This document shows positions 8,255-17,779 of a DNA stretch of 64,000 nt, in pieces. A model generated the notes under the pieces. The model was not told where the DNA came from. It searched no databases and saw nothing but the letters and a program-made list of their open reading frames with translations. Made by a program: the position numbers and the translations under genes. Source of the DNA: Paraburkholderia sediminicola (GTDB lineage Bacteria > Pseudomonadota > Gammaproteobacteria > Burkholderiales > Burkholderiaceae); assembly GCF_902859805.1 (NCBI RefSeq), contig NZ_CADIKC010000011.1, forward strand, positions 1-64,000, given 5' to 3'. Each line of letters starts with the position of its first letter. The first letter of the stretch is position 1.

Positions 8255-9562
8255 ATGGAAGGAAAACGTCCAGTCGGATCCAACGCCGCGCCCGAGCCAG
8301 CGAAAGGGAAACGCGCACGCTGGGTAATCGTGGCAGTGGTCGTGGTGATCGTTCTGCTCGCGGCGCAAGGTATCTGGTCTCGCCATGACGCCCATGCGGC
8401 ACTCGAGCGCGATGCCGAGCACGCCAGTCAAACGAGCGTCGAAGTCGTGCGTCCGCAGAAGTCGACCGCGGGACTCGATCTCGTGTTGCCCGGCAACGTG
8501 CAGGCGTTTCTCGACACGCCGATTTACGCACGCACCAACGGCTATCTGAAGAAGTGGTACGCGGACATCGGCGCGCACGTCAAGAGCGGCCAGTTGCTCG
8601 CGGAAATCGACACGCCGGAAGTGGACGATCAACTGCGCGCCGCCCGCGCCGACCTCGCGAATGCCAACGCCAACTACGCGCTCGCGAAAAGCACCGCCGA
8701 CCGTTGGACTGACATGCTGAAGAGCAAATCCGTCTCGAAGCAGGAAACCGACGAGAAGGTCGGCGACATGCTCGCGAAGAAAGGCACATTAGATGCGGCT
8801 CGTTTCAACGTAGCGCGGTTGGAGAAGACGCAGTCGTTCCAGAAGGTCTACGCGCCGTTCGACGGGATCGTGACGGCACGCAATGTCGACGTCGGCGCAT
8901 TGATCGACGCGGGCAGTTCCGGCGGTCCGGCGAAGGAACTGTTCCATGTCGCACAGGCGGACAGATTGCGTGTGTACGTGAACGTGCCGCAGGCCTATGC
9001 ACAACAGGTCCGCGCGCAGCAAACGGCGTTTCTGACACTGACCGAGACGCCGTCGAAACATTATCCTGGCACCGTGGCGCGCACCTCCGGCGCCGTCGAT
9101 CCGCAACAGCGGACCATGCTCGTCGAAGTCGATGTCGACAATCGCAATGGCGATCTGCTGCCGGGCGCATACGCGCAGGTGCATTTCGCTTTGGGTGCCG
9201 GCGCCGCGCCGTTTACGCTGCCTGGCAACGCGTTGCTGTTTCGCCCGGACGGCGTGAAAGTGGCCACCGTGGATCAACAGCACAAAGTGAAGCTGCTGCC
9301 GGTTTCGCTCGGAACGGACTTCGGCACACGCGTGGCAATCGCATCCGGTTTGCAGGGTGACGAACAGGTGATTCTGAATCCGCAAGATTCGATCGTCGAC
9401 GGGGCGCCTGTGCGGATCGTGCCGGCAAAAGCGGGGGCCGGCTCGGGTAGCGCAGCGGGTGCTTCGAATGCGGAGGGCGCTGCGGGTGCCTCCGGTGCAG
9501 CAGCCGCAAGCGCGCCAATTACGCACGTCGCCAGCCTGCAATCAACGAGGATGTCCCTGTGA
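8255..9562 (+). CDS. RND efflux periplasmic adaptor (membrane fusion protein)
   Basis: 435 residues with an N-terminal membrane anchor (about 23-42, WVIVAVVVVIVLLAAQG). The barrel-sandwich/lipoyl half-motif (LPGNVQAFLDTPIYARTNGY) follows, then the alpha-hairpin with DDQLRAARADLANANANY, the second lipoyl half (KVYAPFDGIVTARNVDVG) and a beta-barrel domain. It ends in a low-complexity Gly/Ala/Ser tail (about 398-425). The ATG at 8255 has a clear AGGGGA site; the open frame further upstream overlaps the permease end. It links the permease to the outer-membrane channel. Its stop overlaps the next gene's GTG by four bases. Confidence 0.92.
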   Translation: MEGKRPVGSNAAPEPAKGKRARWVIVAVVVVIVLLAAQGIWSRHDAHAALERDAEHASQTSVEVVRPQKSTAGLDLVLPGNVQAFLDTPIYARTNGYLKKWYADIGAHVKSGQLLAEIDTPEVDDQLRAARADLANANANYALAKSTADRWTDMLKSKSVSKQETDEKVGDMLAKKGTLDAARFNVARLEKTQSFQKVYAPFDGIVTARNVDVGALIDAGSSGGPAKELFHVAQADRLRVYVNVPQAYAQQVRAQQTAFLTLTETPSKHYPGTVARTSGAVDPQQRTMLVEVDVDNRNGDLLPGAYAQVHFALGAGAAPFTLPGNALLFRPDGVKVATVDQQHKVKLLPVSLGTDFGTRVAIASGLQGDEQVILNPQDSIVDGAPVRIVPAKAGAGSGSAAGASNAEGAAGASGAAAASAPITHVASLQSTRMSL

Positions 9563-11079
9563 GCGCGCCAGTATCACGCCGCCATTTCGGGCCGCCGTTT
9601 GCACGCAGCTCGCTGCTTGCCGCAGCGTCGGTCTTTGTCCTCACGCTCACCGCCTGCACCGTGGGCCCCGACTACGTCAAACCACCAGCGGTCACCGCCG
9701 CGACCTACAAGGAACTCGAAGGCACCGGCTGGAAACCTGCGCAACCCGCCGACACCTTCACGCGCGGCGCGTGGTGGAACGTCTACGCGGACCCGACGCT
9801 CGATGTACTCGAACCGCAGGTCGCGAGCGCGAACCAGAACGTGCAGGCTGCCGAGGCGCGCTTTCGCGCCGCTCGCGCGACAGTTGCGCAATACCGATCG
9901 AACTTCTTCCCTGTCGTCAGCGCGAACGGAGACTATTCACGCGCGCGGTCCTCATCAAATGTGCTGCACAAATCGACCGCCGGTCTCACGCTGAACGATT
10001 ACCTCGTGCAAGCCGACGCGTCGTGGGAACCGGACTTGTGGGGCCGCGTGTCGCGCAGCGTCGAAGGCGCGAAAGCCGAAGCGCAGGCGAGCGCCGCCGA
10101 TTCGCAAGCCGTGCTCCTCTCGATGCAGGCCGAACTGGCAACGGACTACTTCGAACTCCGCGGTCTCGATCAGGAACGCCAACTTCTCGACGACACGATC
10201 AAGGCCTACAAGGAAGCACTCGATCTGACGGAACACCGTTACGCCGGCGGCATCGCTACCGACGCCGATGTCGGAGAGGCGCAGACGCAGTTGCAAACCA
10301 CTCAGGCGCAAGCGCTCGACCTCGGCGTGCAGCGCGCGCAACTCGAGCACGCGATCGCGATCCTGGTCGGGCAGACGCCCTCGACGTTTTCCCTGCCGGT
10401 TGCGCCGCTCACGGCCGTGCCGGTGGTCGCGACGGCCGGCGTGCCATCCGCGTTGCTCGAACGAAGGCCCGACATCGCGTCGGCAGAGCGGCACGTCGCC
10501 GATATGAACGCGCAGATCGGCGTGGCGACGGCGGCATTCTTTCCGAACCTGATTTTGTCGGTGACGGGTGGGCTAGAAGCAACCAACTACAGCCAATGGC
10601 TGATGGCGCCGAGCCGCCTGTGGTCGCTCGGGCCGACGCTGGCTGGCACGCTGCTCGACTTCGGCGGACGTGCATCGGTGAAAGAACAGGCCCGTGCGCA
10701 CTACGACGAAAGCGTCGCGCAGTACCGCCAAACGGTGCTGACGGCATTCGGTCAGGTCGAAGATAATCTCGCCGCATTGCGCGTACTCGAACAGGAAGCC
10801 GCCGCGCAGGACGACGCCGTGACCGCCGCGCAGCGTTCGCTGGCGGTCGTGTCGAATCGCTATAAAAACGGCGCGATCACGTATCTCGACGTCGTGGTCG
10901 CGCAAACCACCGCGCTCAGCAACGAGCGGAATGCAGTGTCGATCGCGCGCCGCCGCATGGCCGCGAGCGTGGCGTTGATCAAGGCATTGGGCGGCGGTTG
11001 GGACGCGTCCGCCTTGCCGAGCGACGAACAGATCGTGCATCCCGCAGCACCCGCGAGCGACGCTGCGGCGCATAGTTGA
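9559..11079 (+). CDS. RND efflux outer-membrane channel lipoprotein (NodT family)
   Basis: 506 residues beginning at a GTG that overlaps the adaptor stop (GTGA), so translation is coupled. A lipoprotein signal ends in the lipobox LTAC, with Cys33 as acylation site, followed by VGPDYVKPP, the usual start of NodT/OprM-type channels. Two repeats of the outer-membrane efflux protein domain follow (about 75-265 and 280-480). It forms the TolC-like trimeric exit duct for this RND pump. The sequence LLERRPDIASAERHV is the family signature. Confidence 0.93.
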   Translation: MSAPVSRRHFGPPFARSSLLAAASVFVLTLTACTVGPDYVKPPAVTAATYKELEGTGWKPAQPADTFTRGAWWNVYADPTLDVLEPQVASANQNVQAAEARFRAARATVAQYRSNFFPVVSANGDYSRARSSSNVLHKSTAGLTLNDYLVQADASWEPDLWGRVSRSVEGAKAEAQASAADSQAVLLSMQAELATDYFELRGLDQERQLLDDTIKAYKEALDLTEHRYAGGIATDADVGEAQTQLQTTQAQALDLGVQRAQLEHAIAILVGQTPSTFSLPVAPLTAVPVVATAGVPSALLERRPDIASAERHVADMNAQIGVATAAFFPNLILSVTGGLEATNYSQWLMAPSRLWSLGPTLAGTLLDFGGRASVKEQARAHYDESVAQYRQTVLTAFGQVEDNLAALRVLEQEAAAQDDAVTAAQRSLAVVSNRYKNGAITYLDVVVAQTTALSNERNAVSIARRRMAASVALIKALGGGWDASALPSDEQIVHPAAPASDAAAHS

Positions 11080-11138
11080 ATTTTTCAGCGTATCCTTAAC
11101 TCCTTTGAGTATTTTGCGCTCCCCAAGGAGATTTTTTC

Positions 11139-12428
11139 GTGACCGCATCGCCGGACTCCCACCGGACTGCTGCTTCGGCTGTTCCCGTTTCGTCTGCTTC
11201 TTTCACCTCCGCTGCTGTGCCTGGCGTCTCTGACATTCCCTATCTCGAACGTGGCACGCGCGCCTATTGGCGCGCCAGCGTCGCACTGCTGTTCGCGGGT
11301 TACGCCACCTTCTCACTGCTGTATTGCGTACAGCCATTGCTGCCGGCGTTCTCTACGGCGTTCAACGTAACGCCGGCACAAAGCAGCTTGTCGCTATCAG
11401 TGACAACTGCCGCGCTCGCGCTCGCCATATTCGTGGCCGGGTTTGTCTCGGAAGGCTGGAGCCGTCACAAGCTGATGACCGCATCGCTCACGCTGTCGGC
11501 GCTGCTGACGATCGGCGTATCGATCGCGCCGCACTGGCATCAATTGCTCGTGTTGCGCACGCTCGAGGGTCTCGCGCTCGGTGGCGTGCCCGCTGTCGCG
11601 ATGGCGTACCTCGCGGAAGAAGTGCACCCGGATGGGCTTGGTCTGGCGATGGGCTTGTATGTGGGTGGCACGGCGATCGGCGGGATGGCCGGGCGCGTGA
11701 TTACCGGCGTGGTCGCGGATCTGTTTTCGTGGCGTGTGGCAATCGGAACGATCGGCGTGCTCGGCATTCTGTCGATGCTCGCGTTTCGCGCCTTGCTGCC
11801 GCCTTCGCGCCACTTCGTACCGCGCCGCGGGCTCGGCTTTGCCCATCACCGCACTGCGCTGCTCAGGCAATTCACGCGGCCCGGCTTGCCGCTGCTGTTT
11901 CTACTCGGCTTCGTGCTGATGGGCAGCTTCGTCACGCTCTACAACTACATAGGTTACCGGCTGCTCGCGCCGCCTTACCTGCTGAGTCAGACGGAGATCG
12001 GCGCGATTTTCGTCGTCTATCTGACGGGCGTGGTTGCCTCGCCGTGGTCGGGCCGCATGGCCGACACCTTCGGCCGGGCGCGCGTGCTGACCGCCAGCTT
12101 GCTGCTGATGGCATGTGGACTCGCACTCACGATGCTGCATCCGCTGGCGGCTATTGCGACCGGCATTGCTTTCGTCACGTTCGGCTTTTTCGCCGGACAC
12201 TCGGTGGCAAGCGGCTGGGTCGGACGCCTCGCCAAAGAAGCAAAAGGCCAGGCGGCCGCGCTGTATCTGCTCGCGTATTACATCGGTTCGAGCGTGGTCG
12301 GTTCTTATGGCGGGCGCGTATGGGCGGGTTATGGCTGGAACGGCGTCGCCGGATTGGTCGGCGTGCTGCTTGTCGTAGGCCTCGTTGCGGCCATGCGCTT
12401 GCGTCGGCGCGAACGGATCGCGGCATGA
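11139..12428 (+). CDS. MFS transporter (YnfM/YgaY-like)
   Basis: 429 residues with a GTG start preceded by AAGGAG, 60 bp after the efflux operon and on the same strand. The first 40 residues are Ser/Ala-rich. Twelve predicted helices follow, with the MFS loop between helices 2-3 (SEGWSRHKLM) and its second-half counterpart (SGRMADTFGRARVL). ALGGVPAVAMAYLAEEVHP matches the YnfM subgroup of drug/metabolite exporters. Substrate unknown; it could be co-expressed with the RND genes. Confidence 0.85.
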   Translation: MTASPDSHRTAASAVPVSSASFTSAAVPGVSDIPYLERGTRAYWRASVALLFAGYATFSLLYCVQPLLPAFSTAFNVTPAQSSLSLSVTTAALALAIFVAGFVSEGWSRHKLMTASLTLSALLTIGVSIAPHWHQLLVLRTLEGLALGGVPAVAMAYLAEEVHPDGLGLAMGLYVGGTAIGGMAGRVITGVVADLFSWRVAIGTIGVLGILSMLAFRALLPPSRHFVPRRGLGFAHHRTALLRQFTRPGLPLLFLLGFVLMGSFVTLYNYIGYRLLAPPYLLSQTEIGAIFVVYLTGVVASPWSGRMADTFGRARVLTASLLLMACGLALTMLHPLAAIATGIAFVTFGFFAGHSVASGWVGRLAKEAKGQAAALYLLAYYIGSSVVGSYGGRVWAGYGWNGVAGLVGVLLVVGLVAAMRLRRRERIAA

Positions 12429-12781
12429 AGGAGCGCTGCCGATCGACTTTGGGGAAACCTGACGACCCGGAGGCAGCGTGAAACAGCGCCTGCATGGTGC
12501 GTACCCCGGTTACGCGAGAACCATCCGCAGCGCATCAAACAAGCTCGGAAAGTAAGGCGCGTGTAAGCAAATACTTCATTTTTTACGGGGTTTTTGCTGC
12601 AACGCGCCAATCGCGGCGACCCTTGCGGCATTGGGTTCAGCAGCCTGCGAAGACGCGCTGCAGCGCCGCAATACGTTGTTATGTTGATCTAACCGTCGCC
12701 TATACTCGAATCGACCGCTGGCAGTGCATGACTCCAGAAATCGAGCCGCTGCCCGCGTTGGTATTACATAAGGAGACGGGT
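12429..12781. other. 353-bp intergenic region with a candidate promoter
   Basis: No gene is visible. A -10-like TATACT at 12701-12706 with TTGTTA at 12676-12681 (19-bp spacer) could drive the small gene at 12782, giving a leader of about 70 nt. The rest shows nothing I can identify. Confidence 0.4.
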
Positions 12782-12967
12782 ATGACGACCTACTTTACGA
12801 TCGGCGATTTCATCCTGGTCATTCCGATGGCGCTGGCCGGCGCCCTGTTTGTCGGCGCGCTCCCCTGCAAGACGGAATTTCGACACAACGCGTTACGCGT
12901 GCTTGGCGCGCTCATCGGCGTGGTGTTCGCGGTCGTGCTGGTCGAAGGCTTGCCTGCGCTAGTGTAG
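12782..12967 (+). CDS. 61-residue small inner-membrane protein
   Basis: The ATG at 12782 has an ideal AAGGAGACGGGT ribosome site. The protein (MTTYFTIGDFILVIPMALAG...) has two predicted membrane helices, about residues 8-27 and 39-58, joined by a short basic loop CKTEFRHNALR. No domain name can be given. The frame is open far upstream, but only this start has a ribosome site. It is monocistronic, followed by a terminator at 13073-13101. Confidence 0.7.
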   Translation: MTTYFTIGDFILVIPMALAGALFVGALPCKTEFRHNALRVLGALIGVVFAVVLVEGLPALV

Positions 12968-13072
12968 CGGGGTCCGGCGAAGGCGGCCTATGCGCTTCGC
13001 CGATGGTTCGGTCGACTGAACGCAGTCGCTTCGGCCATTGCGCGGGAAGCGTGTGCTCTCCGAACTGAGTTA

Positions 13073-13101
13073 AAAAAAGCCGCCTCACGGGCGGCTTTTT
13101 T
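13073..13101. terminator. Bidirectional intrinsic terminator
   Basis: A-run, GCCGCC stem (13079-13084), loop TCACG, GGCGGC (13090-13095), then a T-run. Because of the flanking A and T runs it can work on both strands, ending the 61-residue gene (plus) and the aldo/keto reductase gene (minus), which are convergent. Confidence 0.85.
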
Positions 13102-13155
13102 CGTTTCTACGGCGTGTCTCTACTGCGTGTCTCTACAACCTGAAACGCTGCGGGA

Positions 13156-14199
13156 TCAGATCGCCTGATCCGTCGACGGTTTTTCCCACAGGTTGATGCC
13201 GCCTTCGGTCGCGTAACGATCGATCTCCGCCAGCTCTTCCTTCGAGAACGCGAGATTCTTCAGCGCGCCGACATTCTCACGCACCTGTTCCGCGCGGCTT
13301 GCGCCGATCAGCACCGACGTGACGCGCGGATCGCGCAGCGCCCAGGCGAGCGCCATCTGCGCGAGGCTTTGTCCGCGACGCTGCGCGATGTCGTTGAGCT
13401 TGCGCACGTGCTCGATGTTTTGCGGGCTCAGATGTTCCTGCTTCAACGAACCGCCGCCCGGCTTGTTGACGCGCGCGTCTTCCGGCACGCCGTTCAGATA
13501 TTTGCCGGTGAGCAAGCCCTGCGCGAGCGGCGTGAACGCGATGGCGCCCGCGCCGACTTTCTCGAGCGTGTCCAGCAATTCCTGTTCGATCCAGCGGTTG
13601 AGCATGTTGTATGCCGGCTGATGGATCAGGAGCGGCACCTTGTACTCGGCGAGCAACTTTGCCATTTCGAGCGTCTTGGTGGCCGAGTATGACGAAATCC
13701 CGATGTACAGCGCCTTGCCCTGCTGCACGGCGGTTGCCAATGCACCGGCGGTTTCTTCGAGCGGTGTATCGGCATCGAAACGATGCGAATAGAAGATATC
13801 GACGTAGTCGAGGCCCATGCGCTGCAGGCTCTGATCGAGACTCGCCAGCACGTATTTGCGCGAGCCGCCGCCCTGACCGTACGGACCCGGCCACATGTCC
13901 CAACCTGCCTTCGACGAAATCAGCAGTTCGTCGCGATACGGCTTGAAGTCGTCCTTGAAGAGCCGGCCGAAATTGGTTTCAGCGCTGCCGTACGGGGGGC
14001 CGTAGTTGTTGGCGAGGTCGAAATGCGTGATGCCCAGATCGAAGGCCGTGCGCAGGATGTCGCGCTGCGTGGAGATCGGCGTGGTATCGCCGAAGTTGTG
14101 CCACAGGCCCAGCGACAGCGCCGGCAGTTTGAGACCCGACTTGCCGCAGACGCGGTATTTCATGTCCGAATAGCGTTCTGAAGCTGCTTCGTAAGCCAT
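13156..14199 (-). CDS. Aldo/keto reductase, L-glyceraldehyde 3-phosphate reductase type (YghZ/Gpr)
   Basis: 347 residues. The AKR tetrad is visible: Asp61 and Tyr66 (FDLANNYGPPYG), Lys97 (SSKAGW) and His139 (YSHRFD). Start and length match E. coli YghZ (ERY..M.YR.CGKSGLKLPALSLGLWHNFG), an AKR14 enzyme that reduces L-glyceraldehyde 3-phosphate with NADPH and helps detoxify methylglyoxal-type aldehydes. It is close to KCNAB-type beta subunits but lacks signs of a channel partner. It stands alone, convergent with the 61-residue gene. Confidence 0.88.
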   Translation of the reverse strand: MAYEAASERYSDMKYRVCGKSGLKLPALSLGLWHNFGDTTPISTQRDILRTAFDLGITHFDLANNYGPPYGSAETNFGRLFKDDFKPYRDELLISSKAGWDMWPGPYGQGGGSRKYVLASLDQSLQRMGLDYVDIFYSHRFDADTPLEETAGALATAVQQGKALYIGISSYSATKTLEMAKLLAEYKVPLLIHQPAYNMLNRWIEQELLDTLEKVGAGAIAFTPLAQGLLTGKYLNGVPEDARVNKPGGGSLKQEHLSPQNIEHVRKLNDIAQRRGQSLAQMALAWALRDPRVTSVLIGASRAEQVRENVGALKNLAFSKEELAEIDRYATEGGINLWEKPSTDQAI

Positions 14200-14418
14200 T
14201 GCTAGTGTCCTTGATGTTGAAGTCGCCCAGCGATCACGGGCGTGAGGAAATCACATGCTGCGGGAGGCGTGCAGGTTTTATATTCAGGTATGGGTGAGGC
14301 CAGACCGCTATGGTAGCCAATCGCCGCGATGCGTGCAGGCGCCCAGTATGCGGGATGGACGACCGCTTGCGGCTCCCCTACACTTTGGCCGATCAAAGCT
14401 TAGCGGAGGGATGGTTTC

Positions 14419-14625
14419 ATGACGAAGGCGATTTCAATCGCGCTGATTGTCGGCGGTATCGTGTTGTTGTATTTCGGCGGGCAGGCGTTCAACTCGGTCA
14501 GCAGCGAGGTGTCCCGCGTGTTCACCGGATCTCCCACCAACAAGGCGATCATGCTGATTGTGGGCGGCGTTATCGCCACGATTGCCGGCCTGACCGGAGT
14601 GGCTGTTTCCGGGCGCAAGCGCTAG
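14419..14625 (+). CDS. DUF3185-family small membrane protein
   Basis: 68 residues with two predicted helices (about 5-22 and 43-62) linked by NSVSSEVSRVFTGSPTNKA, the pattern of the DUF3185 family. A GGAGGG site lies upstream of the ATG. It is probably an inner-membrane protein of about 7 kDa; function unknown. Convergent with the dioxygenase gene. Confidence 0.8.
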   Translation: MTKAISIALIVGGIVLLYFGGQAFNSVSSEVSRVFTGSPTNKAIMLIVGGVIATIAGLTGVAVSGRKR

Positions 14626-14689
14626 AGCGTCCCGGGTACCTTGCGCGGCGCTGGACCAACGGGCCCCGCCCCGCGCGAGGCAAAAAAAC

Positions 14690-15451
14690 TTAAAAGGCAA
14701 TTTCGGGCTTGGCCGCCGAACGGGATCCCGGCAGGGGCACATTGCTCGCCCCGTGATAGGTGAACACCAGAGAAAATTTCACCTGATCGCTGAGATTCTT
14801 GCCGGCCGAATGCAACGTGTTGCAATGAAAGAACACCACGTCGCCGGCCTTGAGTTCGGGCGAAACCGCAGTGCGAATCAACGCCTGATTTTCTTCCAGA
14901 TCGGAGCGGAAAAACTTGGCCTCGTCGAAGCGGTCGGACGTGAAGGCGGCGCTGTGCGACTTCGGCACCAGCCACAACGCACCGTTGTCGACCGTCTCCG
15001 AGCCGACCGCGAGCCACACCGACACCAGGTCGTCACGCTCGAACGACCAATACCTCACGTCACGATGCCAGCCGGTCAAGCTGCCATAGGCAGGGTGCTT
15101 GGTCATCATGCAATTGTGATGCGCCCGCGATAAGCGCGGCTCCTCGCCGAAATACAACTCCATCCAGCCGCGAATTTCCGGCGCGGTGGCCCATTGCGCA
15201 AAATGCGGATGGCGCCCGTACGCATCCAGCAAACGGCGAACCGTATGCCCACCCGGCGCGTGTTTGGAGTCCGGTGCGCCCGGATAGCGCAGATCCGCTT
15301 CGAATTCGATTGGCGTGGCCGCTTCCTGCAGCTGGCGCTCTGCAATCTGCTTCAGTTCAGCGCAACGCTCGGGCGAAACCAGTCCCGGCACGACGACAAA
15401 TCCCTGCTCCCGCAACGTTTGAATCTGCTCTTTCTTCGAGTGAAGTGACAT
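14690..15451 (-). CDS. Phytanoyl-CoA dioxygenase (PhyH) family protein
   Basis: 253 residues of an Fe(II)/2-oxoglutarate-dependent oxygenase. The metal triad is visible as His129-x-Asp131 (GWHRDVRYW) with a distal His in the block FFHCNTLHSAGKN (209-217; His214 likely). PhyH members hydroxylate small molecules, using 2-oxoglutarate and oxygen. Substrate unknown; bacterial members often act on secondary metabolites or lipids. No neighbour points to a pathway. The ATG at 15451 is the first M of the family pattern HSKKEQIQTLREQGFVVVPG. Confidence 0.85.
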   Translation of the reverse strand: MSLHSKKEQIQTLREQGFVVVPGLVSPERCAELKQIAERQLQEAATPIEFEADLRYPGAPDSKHAPGGHTVRRLLDAYGRHPHFAQWATAPEIRGWMELYFGEEPRLSRAHHNCMMTKHPAYGSLTGWHRDVRYWSFERDDLVSVWLAVGSETVDNGALWLVPKSHSAAFTSDRFDEAKFFRSDLEENQALIRTAVSPELKAGDVVFFHCNTLHSAGKNLSDQVKFSLVFTYHGASNVPLPGSRSAAKPEIAF

Positions 15452-15914
15452 GGTGTTCCGTTACTTTCGACTGACTGATGCTCGATTGTAAAACGGGCGC
15501 GATCGGACTGCGCGCTGTTTCACCTGCCGGGAAGCCGAGGCCTTACGCACTACTTTCAAGCGCATGGGCGATTTGCATGGCACGCTGTCTGGGCAAGCAC
15601 GCACGAAAATCGACCGCAAAGGGCGCGACCCCGCAAACTCGCGCAACGCGTTCACCCCCGTAAAAACCCGTATTCGCAGGGTAAAAACCGACTTTCTGAC
15701 GTCATGAATCACGTGTAGCCTGCACACATGTTGATCGTTCTTCCCGCACTTTTACGGCACGCACAGGCCGCCAAGGCCGACTCCGCCGTCCTCCGTGTCC
15801 TTTCCAGTCGAATTCCGGGCTTTCGCGCCGTCCATCGCGACACCGCCGTTGGCACATTTGGTGCTCCTTCTGGCGCACACTCCGTCGCGCGACACGTTGC
15901 CTACTTGTGAAGCC
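15452..15914. other. 463-bp intergenic region, no gene seen
   Basis: It separates the minus-strand dioxygenase from the plus-strand hypothetical gene. Short frames on both strands have no ribosome sites or recognisable sequence. The only structure is a short repeat, GTAAAAACC, twice near 15660-15690. No clear promoter hexamers were found. Confidence 0.4.
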
Positions 15915-16283
15915 ATGCATACTCTTCTGAGCACCCGTCTTACCCGCGCCGCATTGAAAGCGGCGCGTCCGGCCCGCCGCCATGTCGTGCGTGCACTGCG
16001 TCACCATGCCACCCGCACTCGCGCTTTGGGCGAGCAATGGCGTGAAGCCAAGGCGGTCGACGGCATTCGCACGTGGTTCCACACCTTCTTCTCTGCGCTG
16101 CGCCTGCAAGGGAGCTCGCGCCGTTTTTCGCTGCGTACGTTGCTGCGCAAACCGACGCCGCTGCGCCTCACCGCAACGCGCAATGCGCCGGTCGTCGCCC
16201 CGCAAAGTACGAGCCGCCGTCCGCGCCGGATGTCGACGAGTGGTAGCAGCGGCTGGTTCGCGTTCGCGTTTGCGAGCCGCTAA
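15915..16283 (+). CDS. Small basic hypothetical protein
   Basis: 122 residues, very rich in Arg and Ala (MHTLLSTRLTRAALKAARPA...), with an aromatic segment RTWFHTFFSALRL (about 52-64) and a Ser/Arg-rich C-terminus. No domain is recognised and the ribosome site is weak. It is convergent with metK and followed by a strong terminator, which suggests a transcript ends here. It may be real, or a high-GC frame over an untranslated RNA. Confidence 0.4.
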   Translation: MHTLLSTRLTRAALKAARPARRHVVRALRHHATRTRALGEQWREAKAVDGIRTWFHTFFSALRLQGSSRRFSLRTLLRKPTPLRLTATRNAPVVAPQSTSRRPRRMSTSGSSGWFAFAFASR

Positions 16284-16361
16284 TTGAAGGACTGAGTGCG
16301 CGGCTGAACGAGCGGCCGACTGAGCGCGGCTGAATGAGCTGCGGCGCACCGCAAAGGCAAT

Positions 16362-16400
16362 AAAAAACCCCGCCCGGCTTGGCGCCTGGCGGGGTTTTTT
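16362..16400. terminator. Bidirectional intrinsic terminator between hypothetical gene and metK
   Basis: AAAAAACCCCGCC at 16362-16374 pairs perfectly with GGCGGGGTTTTTT at 16388-16400. It can stop transcription on either strand, serving metK (minus) and the convergent plus-strand gene. Confidence 0.9.
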
Positions 16401-16421
16401 GTTGAAGCGGACTGCGTGCGC

Positions 16422-17612
16422 TTATTCGGCGAGCGCGACAACCGGTTCGGTGCCAGCAGCTTCGGCGAGCACCAGAGCCTTGTCCGTGGCTTCCCACGTG
16501 AATTCCGGCTCTTCGCGGCCAAAGTGACCGTAGGCCGCGCTCTTCTCGTAGATCGGGCGCAGCAGGTCGAGCATCTGGATGATGCCCTTCGGACGCAGGT
16601 CGAAATGCTCCAGCACCAGCTTCGTGATCGTCGCATCCGACACGCGGCCCGTGCCGAACGTGTTGACCATGACCGAAGTCGGCTGGGCAACGCCGATTGC
16701 GTACGACACCTGAATCAGGCAGCGCGACGCCAAACCAGCCGCCACGATGTTCTTCGCGACATAACGGCCGGCATACGCCGCCGAACGGTCGACCTTCGAA
16801 GGATCCTTGCCCGAGAACGCGCCGCCGCCGTGCGGCGCTGCGCCGCCGTACGTATCGACAATGATCTTGCGGCCCGTCAGACCGCAATCGCCTTGCGGGC
16901 CGCCAATCACGAACCGGCCGGTCGGGTTCACCAGGAACTTGATGTCGCCCTTGATCAGGTCAGCCGGCAGCGTCGGCTTGATGACTTCTTCGATCACGGC
17001 TTCGCGCAGCGTGGCCAGATCGATGTCCGGCGAATGCTGCGTGGACAGCACGACCGTGTCGATCGCGTGCGGCTTGCCGTCGACATAACGCACGGTGACT
17101 TGCGACTTCGCGTCCGGACGCAGCCAGGGCAGGCGGCCGTCGCGGCGCAGATTCGCCTGACGCTCCACCAGACGGTGCGACAGGTGGATCGGCAGCGGCA
17201 TCAGTTCCGGCGTTTCTTCACACGCATAACCGAACATCAGGCCTTGGTCGCCAGCGCCTTGATCGAGGTTGTTGTCGTGCGCACGGTCCACGCCCTGGGC
17301 GATGTCCGGCGATTGCTTGTCGTACGCCACCAGCACCGCGCAGCCGCGGTAGTCGATACCGTAATCGGTGTTGTCGTAGCCGATGCGCTTGATCGTGTTG
17401 CGCGCGACCTGGATGTAATCGACGTTCGCGGTGGTGGTGATTTCACCGGCCAACACGACGAGACCCGTGTTGCACAGCGTTTCGGCTGCGACACGCGAGT
17501 ACTTGTCCTGAGTCAGGATGGCGTCGAGGATGGCGTCCGAGATCTGATCCGCGACTTTGTCGGGATGGCCTTCGGACACGGATTCGGAGGTGAAGAGATA
17601 ATCGTTTGCCAC
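16422..17612 (-). CDS. metK: S-adenosylmethionine synthetase
   Basis: MetK joins methionine and ATP to make SAM. The frame from the GTG at 17612 gives 395 residues (normal about 384-400), starting VANDYLFTSESVSEGHPDK. AGGAG lies 7 nt upstream of this GTG, so the upstream in-frame ATG at 17651 is rejected. The SEGHPDK start, the GAGDQGLMFGYA loop and GGGAFSGKDPSKVDRSAAY are MetK signatures for ATP, methionine and metal binding. It is transcribed from a TATAAT promoter with a leader of about 160 nt, divergent from lpxL. Confidence 0.97.
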   Translation of the reverse strand: MANDYLFTSESVSEGHPDKVADQISDAILDAILTQDKYSRVAAETLCNTGLVVLAGEITTTANVDYIQVARNTIKRIGYDNTDYGIDYRGCAVLVAYDKQSPDIAQGVDRAHDNNLDQGAGDQGLMFGYACEETPELMPLPIHLSHRLVERQANLRRDGRLPWLRPDAKSQVTVRYVDGKPHAIDTVVLSTQHSPDIDLATLREAVIEEVIKPTLPADLIKGDIKFLVNPTGRFVIGGPQGDCGLTGRKIIVDTYGGAAPHGGGAFSGKDPSKVDRSAAYAGRYVAKNIVAAGLASRCLIQVSYAIGVAQPTSVMVNTFGTGRVSDATITKLVLEHFDLRPKGIIQMLDLLRPIYEKSAAYGHFGREEPEFTWEATDKALVLAEAAGTEPVVALAE

Positions 17613-17773
17613 GTTGCAGACTCCTGTTTTGTGGTTACGGTTGAGTTTCACGTAGCCAGCTTCGGGAGCCTTGAAGCGGCGACGCTTTAGCGGATTACCT
17701 TACCGGCAAGGGGCTTATCCCATGGATCGCACCCGCCAGCTTCGCCCCGCAAGTTGTCTATTAACTCGGCGAA
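17613..17773 (-). ncRNA. Long 5' leader of metK (candidate regulatory RNA)
   Basis: With the -10 TATAAT at 17780-17785, transcription should begin near 17773, leaving about 160 nt before the GTG. The leader contains GCGGGGCGAAGCTGGCGGG and AAGCGTCGCCGCTTCAAGG, segments that can form short GC hairpins. I could not fit it to the known SAM or SAH riboswitch consensuses. SAM synthetase is often regulated by SAM-sensing leaders, so a new element is possible but unproven. Confidence 0.3.
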
Positions 17774-17779
17774 GCCCTT

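Noticed and set aside
16416..17690. 424-residue frame antisense to metK
   Set aside because: Shadow of metK, no ribosome site, composition typical of antisense frames.
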